Assembly (NCBI RefSeq): GCF_000807775.2
Contig: NZ_CP047385.1
Span: forward strand, 4,464,001-4,528,000
Source of the DNA: Pandoraea fibrosis
GTDB taxonomy: Bacteria > Pseudomonadota > Gammaproteobacteria > Burkholderiales > Burkholderiaceae
Direction: 5' to 3'
DNA: 64,000 nucleotides
Shown here: positions 44,273-53,050 of the stretch, one piece after another
Numbering within the stretch: the first letter of the stretch is position 1
Layout: the number at the start of each line of letters is the position of its first letter
Position numbers and translations under genes: made by a program
Notes under the pieces: generated by a model
Database searches by the model: none
The model's input: only the letters and a program-made list of their open reading frames with translations
What the model was told of the DNA's origin: nothing

Positions 44273-45529
44273 ATGCCCAGCCTCACCGGCCACCTGCGCC
44301 GTGCGATTGCCGTCGCCGCTTCCTGCGCCTTCACCGCCCTCGCCGTCGTCCCGCCCTCGGTCCATGCTGCCCCGGCCGCCATCTCAGACGGCGTGGTGAA
44401 GATCGGCGTGCTGACCGACCTGTCCGGCGTGTCGAGCGACAACGCGGGCAAGGGCAGCGTACTGGCCGCCACCATGGCCATCGACGACTTCTCGCGCGAC
44501 CATAAAGTGCTGGGCGCACCGATCGAATTGATCTCCGCCGATTCGCAGGGCAAAACCGATACCGGCGCGACCATCGCTCGCGAGTGGTACGACCGGGGCA
44601 AGGTCGACATGATTACCGATCTCACGTTCTCGAACGTCGCCCTTGCGGTCGATCGCATTGCCGACGAAAAGAAAAAGATCGCGCTCGTGACCGGCGCCGG
44701 GTCGTCCGCCATCAGCAACGAACAATGCACGGCGCATAGCGTGCAATGGATGTACGACACTTACGCGCTCGCGAATTCGACCTCGCAGGCGCTGCTGCGT
44801 CGCGGCCTCAAGTCGTGGTACTTCATCACCGCCGACTACGCGTTCGGTCAGGCGCTGGAGAAGGACGCCAGCGAAATTCTCACGCGTCAGGGCGGCAAGG
44901 TCGTCGGCTCGGTAAAGCACCCGGTGAACTCGCCCGATATGTCGTCGTATCTGCTGCGCGCGCAGACGTCCGGCGCACAGGTCATTGCGTTGGCGAACTC
45001 GGGCACGGACACGCTCAACACCGTCAAGCAGGCGTCGCAGTTCAACATGATTCAGGGGGGCAAGCAGGTCTTCACACCGCTGCTGTCGTTGATCACGGAA
45101 GTCCATGGCATGGGCTTGAAGAACGCGCAAGGCATGATCCTCACCAACGGCTTCTACTGGGATCAGGACGAGCGCTCGCGCGCCTTCGCGCAGCGCTTCC
45201 ATGCGCAGCACAAGAAGATGCCGACGATGATGCAGGCCGCCGTCTATTCCGCGGTGCTCAACTATCTGAAGGCCGTGCAGGCCGCCGGTACCGATGACGC
45301 CGACGCCGTCATGGCTAGGCTCAAGTCGATGAAGATCGACGATCCGGTGATCCGCAACGGCCAGATTCGCGCCGACGGCAAGCTGGTCCACGACATGCTG
45401 CTGGTGCAAGTCAAGACACCGGCCGAGTCGAAGTCGGAATGGGATCTGTACAAGATCATGGAGACGATTCCGGCCGACAAGGCGTTTGCCCCATTGGCCG
45501 AATCCAAGTGTTCGCTGGTGAAGAAGTAA
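44273..45529 (+). CDS. Branched-chain-amino-acid-type ABC substrate-binding protein
   Basis: 418 residues from the ATG at 44273, which has GGAG seven bases before it; a Sec signal ends about AAPAAISDG. The type I periplasmic-binding fold is clear: VVKIGVLTDLSGVSSDNAGKGSVLAATMAIDDF at the start, KTDTGATIAREWYDRGKVDMI, and LKSWYFITADYAFGQALEKDA, as in LivJ-like proteins. No permease or ATPase genes are next to it, so it is an orphan binding protein. The ligand cannot be deduced; aromatic and acyl compounds are common for such orphans in this group. Confidence 0.9.
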   Translation: MPSLTGHLRRAIAVAASCAFTALAVVPPSVHAAPAAISDGVVKIGVLTDLSGVSSDNAGKGSVLAATMAIDDFSRDHKVLGAPIELISADSQGKTDTGATIAREWYDRGKVDMITDLTFSNVALAVDRIADEKKKIALVTGAGSSAISNEQCTAHSVQWMYDTYALANSTSQALLRRGLKSWYFITADYAFGQALEKDASEILTRQGGKVVGSVKHPVNSPDMSSYLLRAQTSGAQVIALANSGTDTLNTVKQASQFNMIQGGKQVFTPLLSLITEVHGMGLKNAQGMILTNGFYWDQDERSRAFAQRFHAQHKKMPTMMQAAVYSAVLNYLKAVQAAGTDDADAVMARLKSMKIDDPVIRNGQIRADGKLVHDMLLVQVKTPAESKSEWDLYKIMETIPADKAFAPLAESKCSLVKK

Positions 45530-45538
45530 GCCGCGCCC

Positions 45539-46984
45539 TCAGCGCTTGAGATCGGTGGCAGACGCACTGGGCGTCTCGCCACCGTCGGTGGCTGCGCTCG
45601 CCGCCGGATCCTCCACGCGACGAAACACGAGTGCCGAGGCGAGCGTAATCAGGCCCACGCAGACGAACGTCATGCGAAAACCCGCCACGGTGCCGCCCCC
45701 CCCTACCGCCCCCGCCTGCCCGGCCAGATGACCGAACAGCGCCAGCAACTGGCCGCCGATGGTCACCCCCAGCCCGAGCGCCAGCATCTGCGCCATCGAG
45801 AACAGGCCGTTGCCGGCACTCGCACGACGCGCGCCGAGGTCCTTGAGCGTCACGCTGTTCATCGCGGCGAACTGCATCGAGTTCGCGCCGCCGAACACGG
45901 CCAGTTGCACCAGTCCCAGCCACACTGGCCAGCCCGGACCAAAGAGCGCGAAGCTCGCGATCGAGCCACCGACGACCGCCGTGTTGACCATCAGAAAACG
46001 CGTATAGCCGTGACGTTGTACCAACGGCGTGACCATGCGCTTGACCACCACGCCCGCCAGGGCGACCGGCAACATCATCAGCCCCGAGGCGAGCGGGCCG
46101 TAGCCCATGGCCACCTGCAGCAGCAACGGCAACAGGAACGGTACCGCGCTGCTGCCGATACGGGCGACGAGATTGCCCAGCAGGCCAAGACTGAAGCTGC
46201 GTGTCTCGAAGAGTTCCAGCGGGAACAGCGGCGCGGCGCGACGCCGGGCATAGGGCCAGTACCCCAGCGTGGTGACGGCACAGAGCAATGCCAGCCCTAA
46301 CGACACGCCCCATCCCGTATCCGAAAACGGATGATCGAGCGCCAGCGTGAACGACACCATCGCGACCGAAAGCAAGGCAAACCCCATCCAGTCGAATCCG
46401 GTGTCAATCACCTCATCCTGAGTGGGACGCGGCAGGTAGTGCCGCACCGCCAGACTGCCGATGACGCCGATTGGCACATTGATGAGAAAGATCCAGTGCC
46501 ACGAGGCGGCCTGCACGAGCCAGCCGCCGAGCACCGGACCGATCATCGGCCCCACCTGCCCGGCAATCGACACGAAGGCAAGCGCGGCGAGATATTCGCC
46601 GGCCGGAAACGTGCGCAGCACGGCCAGACGCCCAATCGGCAGCAGCATCGAACCGCCAGCCCCCTGCAAGACCCGCGCAAGCACCAGTTGCGGCAGCGTG
46701 TGCGCCATTGCACAGCAAATCGAGCCGAGGACGAACAGCAGAATCGCCACGAAGTAGACACGACGCGTACCGAACCGGTCCGCCAGCCAGCCGGACGCCG
46801 GGGTCAGCATGGCCATCGTGAGCGAATACGAGACCACCACCGGCTGCATGCGCAACGGGTTCTCGCCAAGACTCGCCGCCATGGCAGGCAGCGCCGTGTT
46901 GACAATGGTCGTGTCCAGCGCCTGCATGAAAAAACCCGCCGCGACGATCCATAGCAGGGCGGTAAGTGTCTTGTCTTGCTTCAT
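45539..46984 (-). CDS. MFS exporter, DHA2 (EmrB/QacA) family
   Basis: 481 residues, about 14 helices. Motif C-like and DHA2 features appear: MQALDTTIVNTALPAMAASLGE in helix one, SGWLADRFGTRRVYFVAILLF (motif A), ARVLQGAGGSMLLPIGRL, and GPMIGPVLGGWLVQAASWHWIFLINVPIG. It is a proton-driven multidrug or metabolite exporter. It converges with the binding-protein gene, nine bases apart. Drug range unknown. Confidence 0.93.
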   Translation of the reverse strand: MKQDKTLTALLWIVAAGFFMQALDTTIVNTALPAMAASLGENPLRMQPVVVSYSLTMAMLTPASGWLADRFGTRRVYFVAILLFVLGSICCAMAHTLPQLVLARVLQGAGGSMLLPIGRLAVLRTFPAGEYLAALAFVSIAGQVGPMIGPVLGGWLVQAASWHWIFLINVPIGVIGSLAVRHYLPRPTQDEVIDTGFDWMGFALLSVAMVSFTLALDHPFSDTGWGVSLGLALLCAVTTLGYWPYARRRAAPLFPLELFETRSFSLGLLGNLVARIGSSAVPFLLPLLLQVAMGYGPLASGLMMLPVALAGVVVKRMVTPLVQRHGYTRFLMVNTAVVGGSIASFALFGPGWPVWLGLVQLAVFGGANSMQFAAMNSVTLKDLGARRASAGNGLFSMAQMLALGLGVTIGGQLLALFGHLAGQAGAVGGGGTVAGFRMTFVCVGLITLASALVFRRVEDPAASAATDGGETPSASATDLKR

Positions 46985-47111
46985 GCGGCACGTTGGCGAG
47001 GCAGGGCGGCGAGGCCATGCCTGCTTGAAGAATTAAGCGAAAGCAGAATTCTAGCGCGCCTGGCCTGACCGAATGATGCGAATCTTGCATCGGCCGGCCA
47101 TGCCAAACCGC

Positions 47112-47690
47112 TCAGGCGGTCGTGTCGACGTTCGTGCCTTTCGCCTTGGTCGGGTCCATCAGCGCGAGAATCTGCGCCTGAATCGACATCGCCTGCGCGG
47201 ACAACGCCGTCGTCTGCTGGAGCTTGTCTTCCGGCGGGAGCCGATCGTTGTTGCGTACCGCGTCCAGCTGGGCCATGACCTTTGCCAGCATCGCCTTGAG
47301 CTTCCTGATCGTCTCGTTCACGATGGCATCGCCGCCGACGGCGCCGTCCCCCCCACTTACCGCCTTGCCGGTCTGCTTGGCGCCATCCCTGGCGGCACGC
47401 ACCAGATCGACCATATGGGTATCGATACGGCGCGAGCCCGTCTCGTTGCTTGTGCTGGCGTCGCTGCCGCTGCTGTCGGACGCATTGGCTGCATTGGCTG
47501 CATTCGACGAATTTACCGAATCCGACGACTTTGCCGCAGGGGATGCGTCCGGGGCACTGACTGACGCGGCGGTTCTGGCCACATTGGCCGTCGCCTGCGC
47601 CTTTTCGGCTTGTTGCTGTCGGATATGCGATTGCCAGACGTCCAGCAAGTTGGACGACGCGCTTCCCTTCGTGGGGATGATGATGGTCAT
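47112..47690 (-). CDS. Hypothetical low-complexity protein
   Basis: 192 residues from the ATG at 47688-47690, which lacks a good ribosome binding site, so the start is uncertain. The middle (about residues 35-90) is Ala/Ser/Asn/Asp-rich (SNAANAANASDSSGSDAST), flanked by a Gln/Lys helix at the N-terminus and a helical C-terminal part (NETIRKLKAMLAKVMAQLDAVR ... TTALSAQAMSIQAQILALMD) likely to form a coiled coil. No family recognised and no signal peptide. It lies between the DHA2 exporter and the GH15 gene, all on the minus strand. Confidence 0.55.
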   Translation of the reverse strand: MTIIIPTKGSASSNLLDVWQSHIRQQQAEKAQATANVARTAASVSAPDASPAAKSSDSVNSSNAANAANASDSSGSDASTSNETGSRRIDTHMVDLVRAARDGAKQTGKAVSGGDGAVGGDAIVNETIRKLKAMLAKVMAQLDAVRNNDRLPPEDKLQQTTALSAQAMSIQAQILALMDPTKAKGTNVDTTA

Positions 47691-47819
47691 AGGAACCGGG
47701 GGCTCGGCAAAAGAGAAAATTGTAAGGATTCGAAAGTATTTACGGCAATCCTCACGACTTCCTTGAGCCGGTTCCGGCCACCGGCACAACGGACAGGCCA
47801 CCAGCGGCAGGACCAACGA

Positions 47820-47854
47820 GGGGCCGTGCGGCGCACGCCGCAGCGGCCCCTCCC
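47820..47854 (-). terminator. Terminator of the GH15 gene
   Basis: A long GC-rich stem (GAGGGGCCG and GCGGCG paired with CGCCGC and CGGCCCCTC around two bases) starts eight bases after the GH15 stop. Confidence 0.7.
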
Positions 47855-47862
47855 GCCCTGCG

Positions 47863-49734
47863 TCAGGCCCGGGCGGTGCGATAGCCCACGTGTTCGAAGC
47901 GGGCTTCGTCTTCGGCCGCGCGTTCTTCTGCGGCGTCGTCTGCACGATCGTCGTCGGCCAGCGCTTCGAGGCGAATCGCGGCGTGCACGAGCGCAATGTG
48001 CGAGAACGCCTGCGGGAAGTTGCCGACCTGACGCCCGTGATGGGTGTCGTACTCCTCCGCTAGCAGCCCCACGTCGTTGCGCAACGACAACAGCCGCTCG
48101 AACAATTTTCTGGCGTCTGCCTGACGGCCGATCATCACCAGACAATCGACCATCCAGAAACTGCAAGCGAGGAACGCGCCCTCGCCCGCCGGCAAACCGT
48201 CGTCGACGCGGCTCGTGCGATAACGCTGTACCAGTCCGTCGCGCATCAGTTCACGCTCGACCGCTTCGATGGTGCCGATGACGCGCGGATCGTCAGCCGG
48301 CAGGAAACCCACCAGCGGAATCATCAGCACGCTCGCATCCATCTCCGGCGAACCGTAGGCCTGCATGAACGCATTGCGCTCCTTGTCGAAGCCGTGGGTG
48401 CACACGTCGGCGTGAATCTCCCTGCACAGGCTGCGCCAGCGATCGATCGGGCCGGGCAATCCGAAACGCTCGGCCGACTTGATCGCGCGATCGAACGCGA
48501 CCCACGCCATCACTTTCGAATACGTGAAGTGCTGACGACCGCCGCGCACTTCCCAGATGCCCTCGTCCGGTTTGCGCCAGACGGTTTCAAGATGGGCCAC
48601 CAGCTTCGTCTGCACTTCCCATGTCGCGTCGTCGGGCCGCAGACCGCCCAGACGGGCCTGATGCAGGGCATCCATGACCTCGCCGTAGACGTCGAGTTGC
48701 AATTGTCCAACCGCTCCATTGCCCACACGCACGGGCTTCGCCCCTTCGTAGCCGGGCAGCCAGTCGACCTCCCATTCGGGAAGGCGTCGCTCGCCCGAGA
48801 GCCCATACATGATCTGCACCTGCGACGGCGCGCCTGCCACGGCACGCACCAGCCAATGGCTCCAGTCGCTCGCCTCGGTGTAGTAGCCACCGAGCATCAG
48901 CGCTTGCAAGGTCAGCGTGGCATCTCGTAACCAGCAATAGCGGTAGTCCCAGTTCCGCTCGCCACCGAGTTGCTCTGGCAGCGATGTGGTCGGCGCGGCC
49001 ACCACACCGCCCGTCGGCACAAAAGTGAGCGCCTTGAGCACAATGAGCGAGCGGCGAATCGCCTCGGCCCAGCGGCCGTCGAGCTGACAACGGTTGGCCC
49101 AGGTGCGCCAGTAACGCTCCGTATCGGTGAGCGCGGCGAGCGGATCGATCGCGCGCGGATCGGCGTGATGCGACGCCACGCGCGAGAGCACGAACGGCAC
49201 GGTGTCGCCGGCCTTCACGTCGAATCGTGCACGCAGACTGCCCGGCACGTCCTGAATCTCGACCGGTGTGCGTATGACCACCTTATCGGGGCCGGCGATG
49301 AGCCGCATGCCCGGCCCGGTCGGATCGTCACTGTCGAGCGGACGCGCCCAAGGCACCGACGCGCCGTAGTCGAAACGCAGGATCAGCTCCATCGACATCG
49401 AAACGGTGCCGTGAATGCCCCTGACCAGCCGCACCAGATCGGCCGCCCCGTCGCGCAACGGCATGAAGTCGATCACGGCAACGCAGCCTTCCACCGTCTC
49501 GAAACGGGTTTCGAGAATCAGCGTGTCGTCGTGATAGCGGCGCGTGGTAGTCGCGCGGGGATCGTCGGGAGCGAGTTTCCATCGGCCATGCTCGGGGCCA
49601 CCGAGAAGCGCAGCGAAGCAGGCAGGGGAATCGAAATAGGGCCAGCAGAGCCAGTCGATCGAGCCGTCGCGCGCGACGAGCGCGGCGCTGCGGCAATCGC
49701 CAATCATTGCGTAATCTTCAATACGTGCCGGCAT
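47863..49734 (-). CDS. Glycoside hydrolase family 15 protein (glucoamylase/trehalase-like)
   Basis: 623 residues from the ATG at 49732-49734, with GAGG five bases upstream; a GTG two codons earlier is also possible. It begins with the family's ARIEDYAMIGDCRSAALVARDGSIDWLCWPYFDSPACFAALLGG and has the catalytic-domain marks ERNWDYRYCWLRDATLTLQALM (acid region), and AEEYDTHHGRQVGNFPQAFSHIALVHAAIRL near the end, typical of prokaryotic GH15 proteins. There is no signal peptide, so it is cytoplasmic. Substrates of this branch include trehalose and glucans; trehalase activity is common in such enzymes. A short ORF with a strong ribosome site overlaps its start. Confidence 0.93.
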   Translation of the reverse strand: MPARIEDYAMIGDCRSAALVARDGSIDWLCWPYFDSPACFAALLGGPEHGRWKLAPDDPRATTTRRYHDDTLILETRFETVEGCVAVIDFMPLRDGAADLVRLVRGIHGTVSMSMELILRFDYGASVPWARPLDSDDPTGPGMRLIAGPDKVVIRTPVEIQDVPGSLRARFDVKAGDTVPFVLSRVASHHADPRAIDPLAALTDTERYWRTWANRCQLDGRWAEAIRRSLIVLKALTFVPTGGVVAAPTTSLPEQLGGERNWDYRYCWLRDATLTLQALMLGGYYTEASDWSHWLVRAVAGAPSQVQIMYGLSGERRLPEWEVDWLPGYEGAKPVRVGNGAVGQLQLDVYGEVMDALHQARLGGLRPDDATWEVQTKLVAHLETVWRKPDEGIWEVRGGRQHFTYSKVMAWVAFDRAIKSAERFGLPGPIDRWRSLCREIHADVCTHGFDKERNAFMQAYGSPEMDASVLMIPLVGFLPADDPRVIGTIEAVERELMRDGLVQRYRTSRVDDGLPAGEGAFLACSFWMVDCLVMIGRQADARKLFERLLSLRNDVGLLAEEYDTHHGRQVGNFPQAFSHIALVHAAIRLEALADDDRADDAAEERAAEDEARFEHVGYRTARA

Positions 49735-49954
49735 GCTCACCTCGCGAGAAGGGGAGGAACGGTGCCCCCGGCTGCCGTCGCGAACACGGCGCAGGGAGAG
49801 GGGACGCGTAGGACGCGGGAGTCGCTGGATACGCGAGCGCGTGAAGCCCTATGGTACGCGCGTCGCCGGTACGCGGCCATCGGGCAAATGGCGGGAAGTG
49901 TGGGTGGCCGGGATTGCTGCCGGCGTCTCTGCCGATACTGCTTCCAAACGTCAT
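49718..49954 (-). CDS. Possible upstream ORF overlapping the GH15 start
   Basis: 78-codon frame whose ATG (49952-49954) has a perfect AAGGAGG six bases upstream. It ends 16 bp inside the GH15 gene, so translation could be coupled. The product is Pro/Arg/Gly-rich and matches no family. It may be a leader or just a chance frame behind a real ribosome site. Confidence 0.25.
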   Translation of the reverse strand: MTFGSSIGRDAGSNPGHPHFPPFARWPRTGDARTIGLHALAYPATPASYASPLPAPCSRRQPGAPFLPFSRGEHAGTY

Positions 49955-50101
49955 GCATTCCCTCCTTGCGACGTTGCCGTCGTGTCAGGTTGATCGGTGG
50001 CCAGTCATGCACCCGTCTCAAAACCGACCGGCCACCGGGAGGGAAGTTCTACGCAATTTGCGAAGACGCGGGGAATCCGCATCGCCGCCGCGACACATAC
50101 G
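49735..50101. other. Region between the GH15 and CoA-transferase genes (367 bp)
   Basis: Apart from the possible upstream ORF it holds nothing recognisable; it should carry the GH15 promoter. Confidence 0.5.
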
Positions 50102-51337
50102 TCATGCGCTCGCCTGTGCCGACGTCTCCAACGCATGCACCGCCCCCTGCGCGATCAGGTCGCGGACCTGCCGAGCATCGAAGCCATACTCGCCCAGCAC
50201 GTCGTAGGTGTGCTCGCCCAGACGCGGCGCGGGACCGCCCGTGCACTTCGGCGTTTCGGAGAAGCGGATCGGCAGGCCGATGCTGCGCGTCGGACCGTCC
50301 AGCGGATGCACGGTCTGCACCACCATCTCGCGCGCCACGATCTGCGGGTGCGACACCGCATCGGAGATCGGCAGCACCGGGCCGACGGGCAGGCCGACCG
50401 CATCCAGACGCTCGACCCAGTTCTGCGTGGTGTCGCGCGTGAGATACGTGGTGAGTCGCTCGACGAGTTCGGCGCGGTGTGCAGTGCGGCCAGCATTCGT
50501 GGCGAAGCGCGGGTCGCCGGCGATCTCGGGCGCGTCGAGCACCTGAAGCAGACGCTCGTAGTTCGCCTGATTGGCCGCACCGATGTTGATCCAGCCGTCT
50601 TGTGTGCGAAACGCCTGATAGGGAGTGCTCGTGGGATTCGCCGAGCCGAGTTTCGGCGGATTCTCACCGCTTGCGAAGAAATTGGCAGCGGCCCAGTACA
50701 TCTGCTGAAAACCCGCTTCGAGCAGCGACGTATCGACAATCTGGCCCTGCCCCGTGCGCAGTCGATGCGCATAGGCAGCCGAAATACCGAGCGCCGCCAG
50801 AATGCCCGCGTTGATGTCCGCAATCGGCGAGCCTGCCTTGATGGGCGCCTGCCCCGGCTCGCCCGTCACGCTCATCAACCCGGAGAGTCCCTGCGCGATC
50901 AGATCGAAGCCGCCTTTGTCCGCATACGGGCCTGTGCGACCGTAGCCGGAGATGCAGCAGTAGATCAGACCGGGGTTCGTTTCGCGCAGCGTTTCGTAGC
51001 CGAGGCCGAGCTTCTCCATGGTTCCCTTGCGGTAGTTCTCGGTCACCACGTCTGCGCTCACAAGCATCTTGCGCAGTACCGCCTTGCCACCGTCGGTCTT
51101 GAGGTTGAGCGCGATGCCGCGTTTGTTGCGATTGAGCATCATGAACGACGCCGATTCACCGTGCGGGAGAATCGGGGCGAAACGACGCGCATCGTCCCCT
51201 TCCATCTTCTCGACCTTGATGACGTCGGCGCCCATGTCCGCGAGCATCATGCCGCACACCGGTCCCGACATGATGTGCGACAACTCGATCACCTTGACGC
51301 CCTGCAACGGCCCTGCCTTCTTCTCGGGATGGGTCAT
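50102..51337 (-). CDS. Class III (CaiB/BaiF) CoA-transferase
   Basis: 411 residues from the ATG at 51335-51337, the start that gives the normal opening GPLQGVKVIELSHIMSGPVCGMMLADMGADVIKVE. The frame also holds SFMMLNRNKRGIALNLKTDGGKAVLRKML, the catalytic-Asp region DKGGFDLIAQGLSGLMSVTGEP, the PYQAFRTQDGWINIGAANQANYERLL segment and LGEHTYDVLGEYGFD near the end. It moves CoA between acyl-CoA and a free acid. It is one base after the crotonase gene on the same strand, so the pair is an operon for degrading an unidentified carboxylate. Confidence 0.93.
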   Translation of the reverse strand: MTHPEKKAGPLQGVKVIELSHIMSGPVCGMMLADMGADVIKVEKMEGDDARRFAPILPHGESASFMMLNRNKRGIALNLKTDGGKAVLRKMLVSADVVTENYRKGTMEKLGLGYETLRETNPGLIYCCISGYGRTGPYADKGGFDLIAQGLSGLMSVTGEPGQAPIKAGSPIADINAGILAALGISAAYAHRLRTGQGQIVDTSLLEAGFQQMYWAAANFFASGENPPKLGSANPTSTPYQAFRTQDGWINIGAANQANYERLLQVLDAPEIAGDPRFATNAGRTAHRAELVERLTTYLTRDTTQNWVERLDAVGLPVGPVLPISDAVSHPQIVAREMVVQTVHPLDGPTRSIGLPIRFSETPKCTGGPAPRLGEHTYDVLGEYGFDARQVRDLIAQGAVHALETSAQASA

Positions 51338-51338
51338 G

Positions 51339-52118
51339 TCAACGCCCCTCGAACACCGGGGCTGTCTTCGCCAGGAATGCGCGATAGCCCGTCTGAAAAT
51401 CGGCGGTGCCGAAGCACGCGAAACCCTCGTCGATCTGCGCGGGCGTGAGCGGCTGGCCGCTCGCCAGTTCGCGCACGAAACGCTTGTGCCAGCGCGCGAC
51501 CAGCGGCGCACCGGCGGCAATACGCTGCGCACTTGCCAACGCCTCTCGTGTCACGTCGGCGTCTGCCACCACACGCGTGACGAGGCCAATGCGCGACGCC
51601 TCCTGCGCATCGAAGATCCGTCCCTCGAGCAGGATTTCGAGCGCTCGCGTGGGGCCGAGCAAGCGCACGAGTCCCGACAGTTCCGCATGCGCCATCACCA
51701 GCCCGAGCTTATTGATCGGCGCGCCGAACCGGCTCGATTCTCCGCAAATGCGCACATCGCAGGACGCCGCGATTTCCATGCCCCCGCCTACGCAAATGCC
51801 ATGAATCATCGCGACGAGCGGCACCGGGCAATTGGCGAGCGCGTCGAGCGTGCGGTGCATCAACGCGCCATAGGCACGCGCCTGCGCCACGTTGGCCCGG
51901 TCCGTCTCGAACTCCGCGATGTCGTTGCCCGGCGCGAACGACTTTTCCCCCGCACCGCGAAGCACGATGCAGCGCACATCGGGCGTCTCGGACAAGGTCA
52001 GGATCGTGTCGCCCAACGCTTGCCACATCGGCTTGGTCAGCGCATTGAGCTTCTCTGGGCGATTGAGCGTCACCAGCGCAATTGCGCCGTGTCGCTCGGT
52101 CAGAACGGTCGATGTCAC
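51339..52118 (-). CDS. Enoyl-CoA hydratase/isomerase family protein
   Basis: 259 residues from the GTG at 52116-52118, which has AAGGAGG four bases upstream; the upstream part of the frame overlaps a regulatory palindrome. Crotonase fold: IALVTLNRPEKLNALTKPMWQAL, the oxyanion-hole strand PLVAMIHGICVGGGMEIAASCDVRIC, and PAQIDEGFACFGTADFQTGYRAFLAK near the end. The first catalytic Glu region (ICGESSRFG) is present, but the PEI motif that carries the second hydratase Glu reads PIN, so it may catalyse a different crotonase reaction. It is upstream of the CoA-transferase and divergent from a GntR gene. Confidence 0.92.
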   Translation of the reverse strand: MTSTVLTERHGAIALVTLNRPEKLNALTKPMWQALGDTILTLSETPDVRCIVLRGAGEKSFAPGNDIAEFETDRANVAQARAYGALMHRTLDALANCPVPLVAMIHGICVGGGMEIAASCDVRICGESSRFGAPINKLGLVMAHAELSGLVRLLGPTRALEILLEGRIFDAQEASRIGLVTRVVADADVTREALASAQRIAAGAPLVARWHKRFVRELASGQPLTPAQIDEGFACFGTADFQTGYRAFLAKTAPVFEGR

Positions 52119-52328
52119 AGGGCCTCCTTCATACGCCGGCACGCACCCGATGTGGGCCAGCCTTGATTTTTGGTATACCAATTTTCTGTAAACGATAGAT
52201 TCATCGTTGTCACATTGGCAAGAGACAAACCTAAAAATCAGGGTTAACGTGCAAAAACACGAGATTGGCGATTGACGACGTCATATATCGCCATCAGAAT
52301 TGGCATTCCATTTTCATGACATTGACGC
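52119..52328. other. Divergent promoter region (210 bp)
   Basis: Shared by the crotonase/CoA-transferase operon (minus) and the GntR gene (plus). It is AT-rich in the middle and holds the operator palindrome. Confidence 0.6.
52170..52181. promoter_or_regulatory. Palindromic GntR operator TTGGTATACCAA
   Basis: Perfect 12-bp palindrome between the divergent crotonase and GntR genes. The TGGTATACCA core is identical to the site before the other GntR gene at 17724-17735. Confidence 0.75.
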
Positions 52329-53003
52329 ATGGCCACGTCCGCCTCGCTGAACGCCGCCGCTTACGAAGCCCTCAAGGCGCGCATTGTGCGCGGCGATTTG
52401 CGCCCCGGCGCGCCGCTCTCGGAGCGCGCACTGTGCGACGAACTTGCCGTCTCGCGCACGCCGCTGCGCGAAGCCCTCAAGCGGCTCGCGAACGAAGGGT
52501 TGGTGGAAATCTCCGACACGCGCCGCTCGCGGGTAGCACGCGTGAGCGTCGATGAAGTCGTGAACCTGCTCGCCGTGATGGCGGTGCTCGAGGGGCTCTC
52601 GGGAGAACAGGCGTGCGAGAAAGCGTCCGACGCCGATCTGGAAGCGTTGACGCAACTACAGAATGCAATGGAAGCGGCTTACGCGCGCACCGATCACGCC
52701 GCCTACTTTGCGCTCAATCAGCAGATCCATCTGAGCATTCTTCGCATGGCGGACAACGGCCCGCTGGCGGAGTACTTCCACAATCTGAATGCGCGTTTGC
52801 GACATGTGCGCGAACGTCTCACACCCACGCCCGAACGCTGGCGTCAGGCGGTCGACGAACATGCGGAAATGCTTGCGCTGCTGCGCCGACGCGATGGCAA
52901 GCGTTTGCGTTCGCTGATGGAAGCGCACCTGCGCAGCAAGACCGACGCCTACGTCGCAGCCATGCTCAATGAAGGGTTGGTGAGTATGAGTCGCGCGGCA
53001 TAA
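52329..53003 (+). CDS. GntR-family (FCD) regulator
   Basis: 224 residues. The wHTH (RIVRGDLRPGAPLSERALCDELAVSRTPLREALKRLANEGLVEI, about residues 17-60) is the GntR signature, and the FCD ligand domain follows (LLAVMAVLEGLSGEQACEKA ... FALNQQIHLSILRMADN ... VDEHAEMLALLRRRDGKRL). It is divergent from the crotonase/CoA-transferase operon and most likely controls it through the palindrome between them. Effector unknown. Confidence 0.93.
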   Translation: MATSASLNAAAYEALKARIVRGDLRPGAPLSERALCDELAVSRTPLREALKRLANEGLVEISDTRRSRVARVSVDEVVNLLAVMAVLEGLSGEQACEKASDADLEALTQLQNAMEAAYARTDHAAYFALNQQIHLSILRMADNGPLAEYFHNLNARLRHVRERLTPTPERWRQAVDEHAEMLALLRRRDGKRLRSLMEAHLRSKTDAYVAAMLNEGLVSMSRAA

Positions 53004-53050
53004 GTCCGCCGCGCGATGATTCGCGTGGCCCCGCCTGCCGCCTCTGCGGA

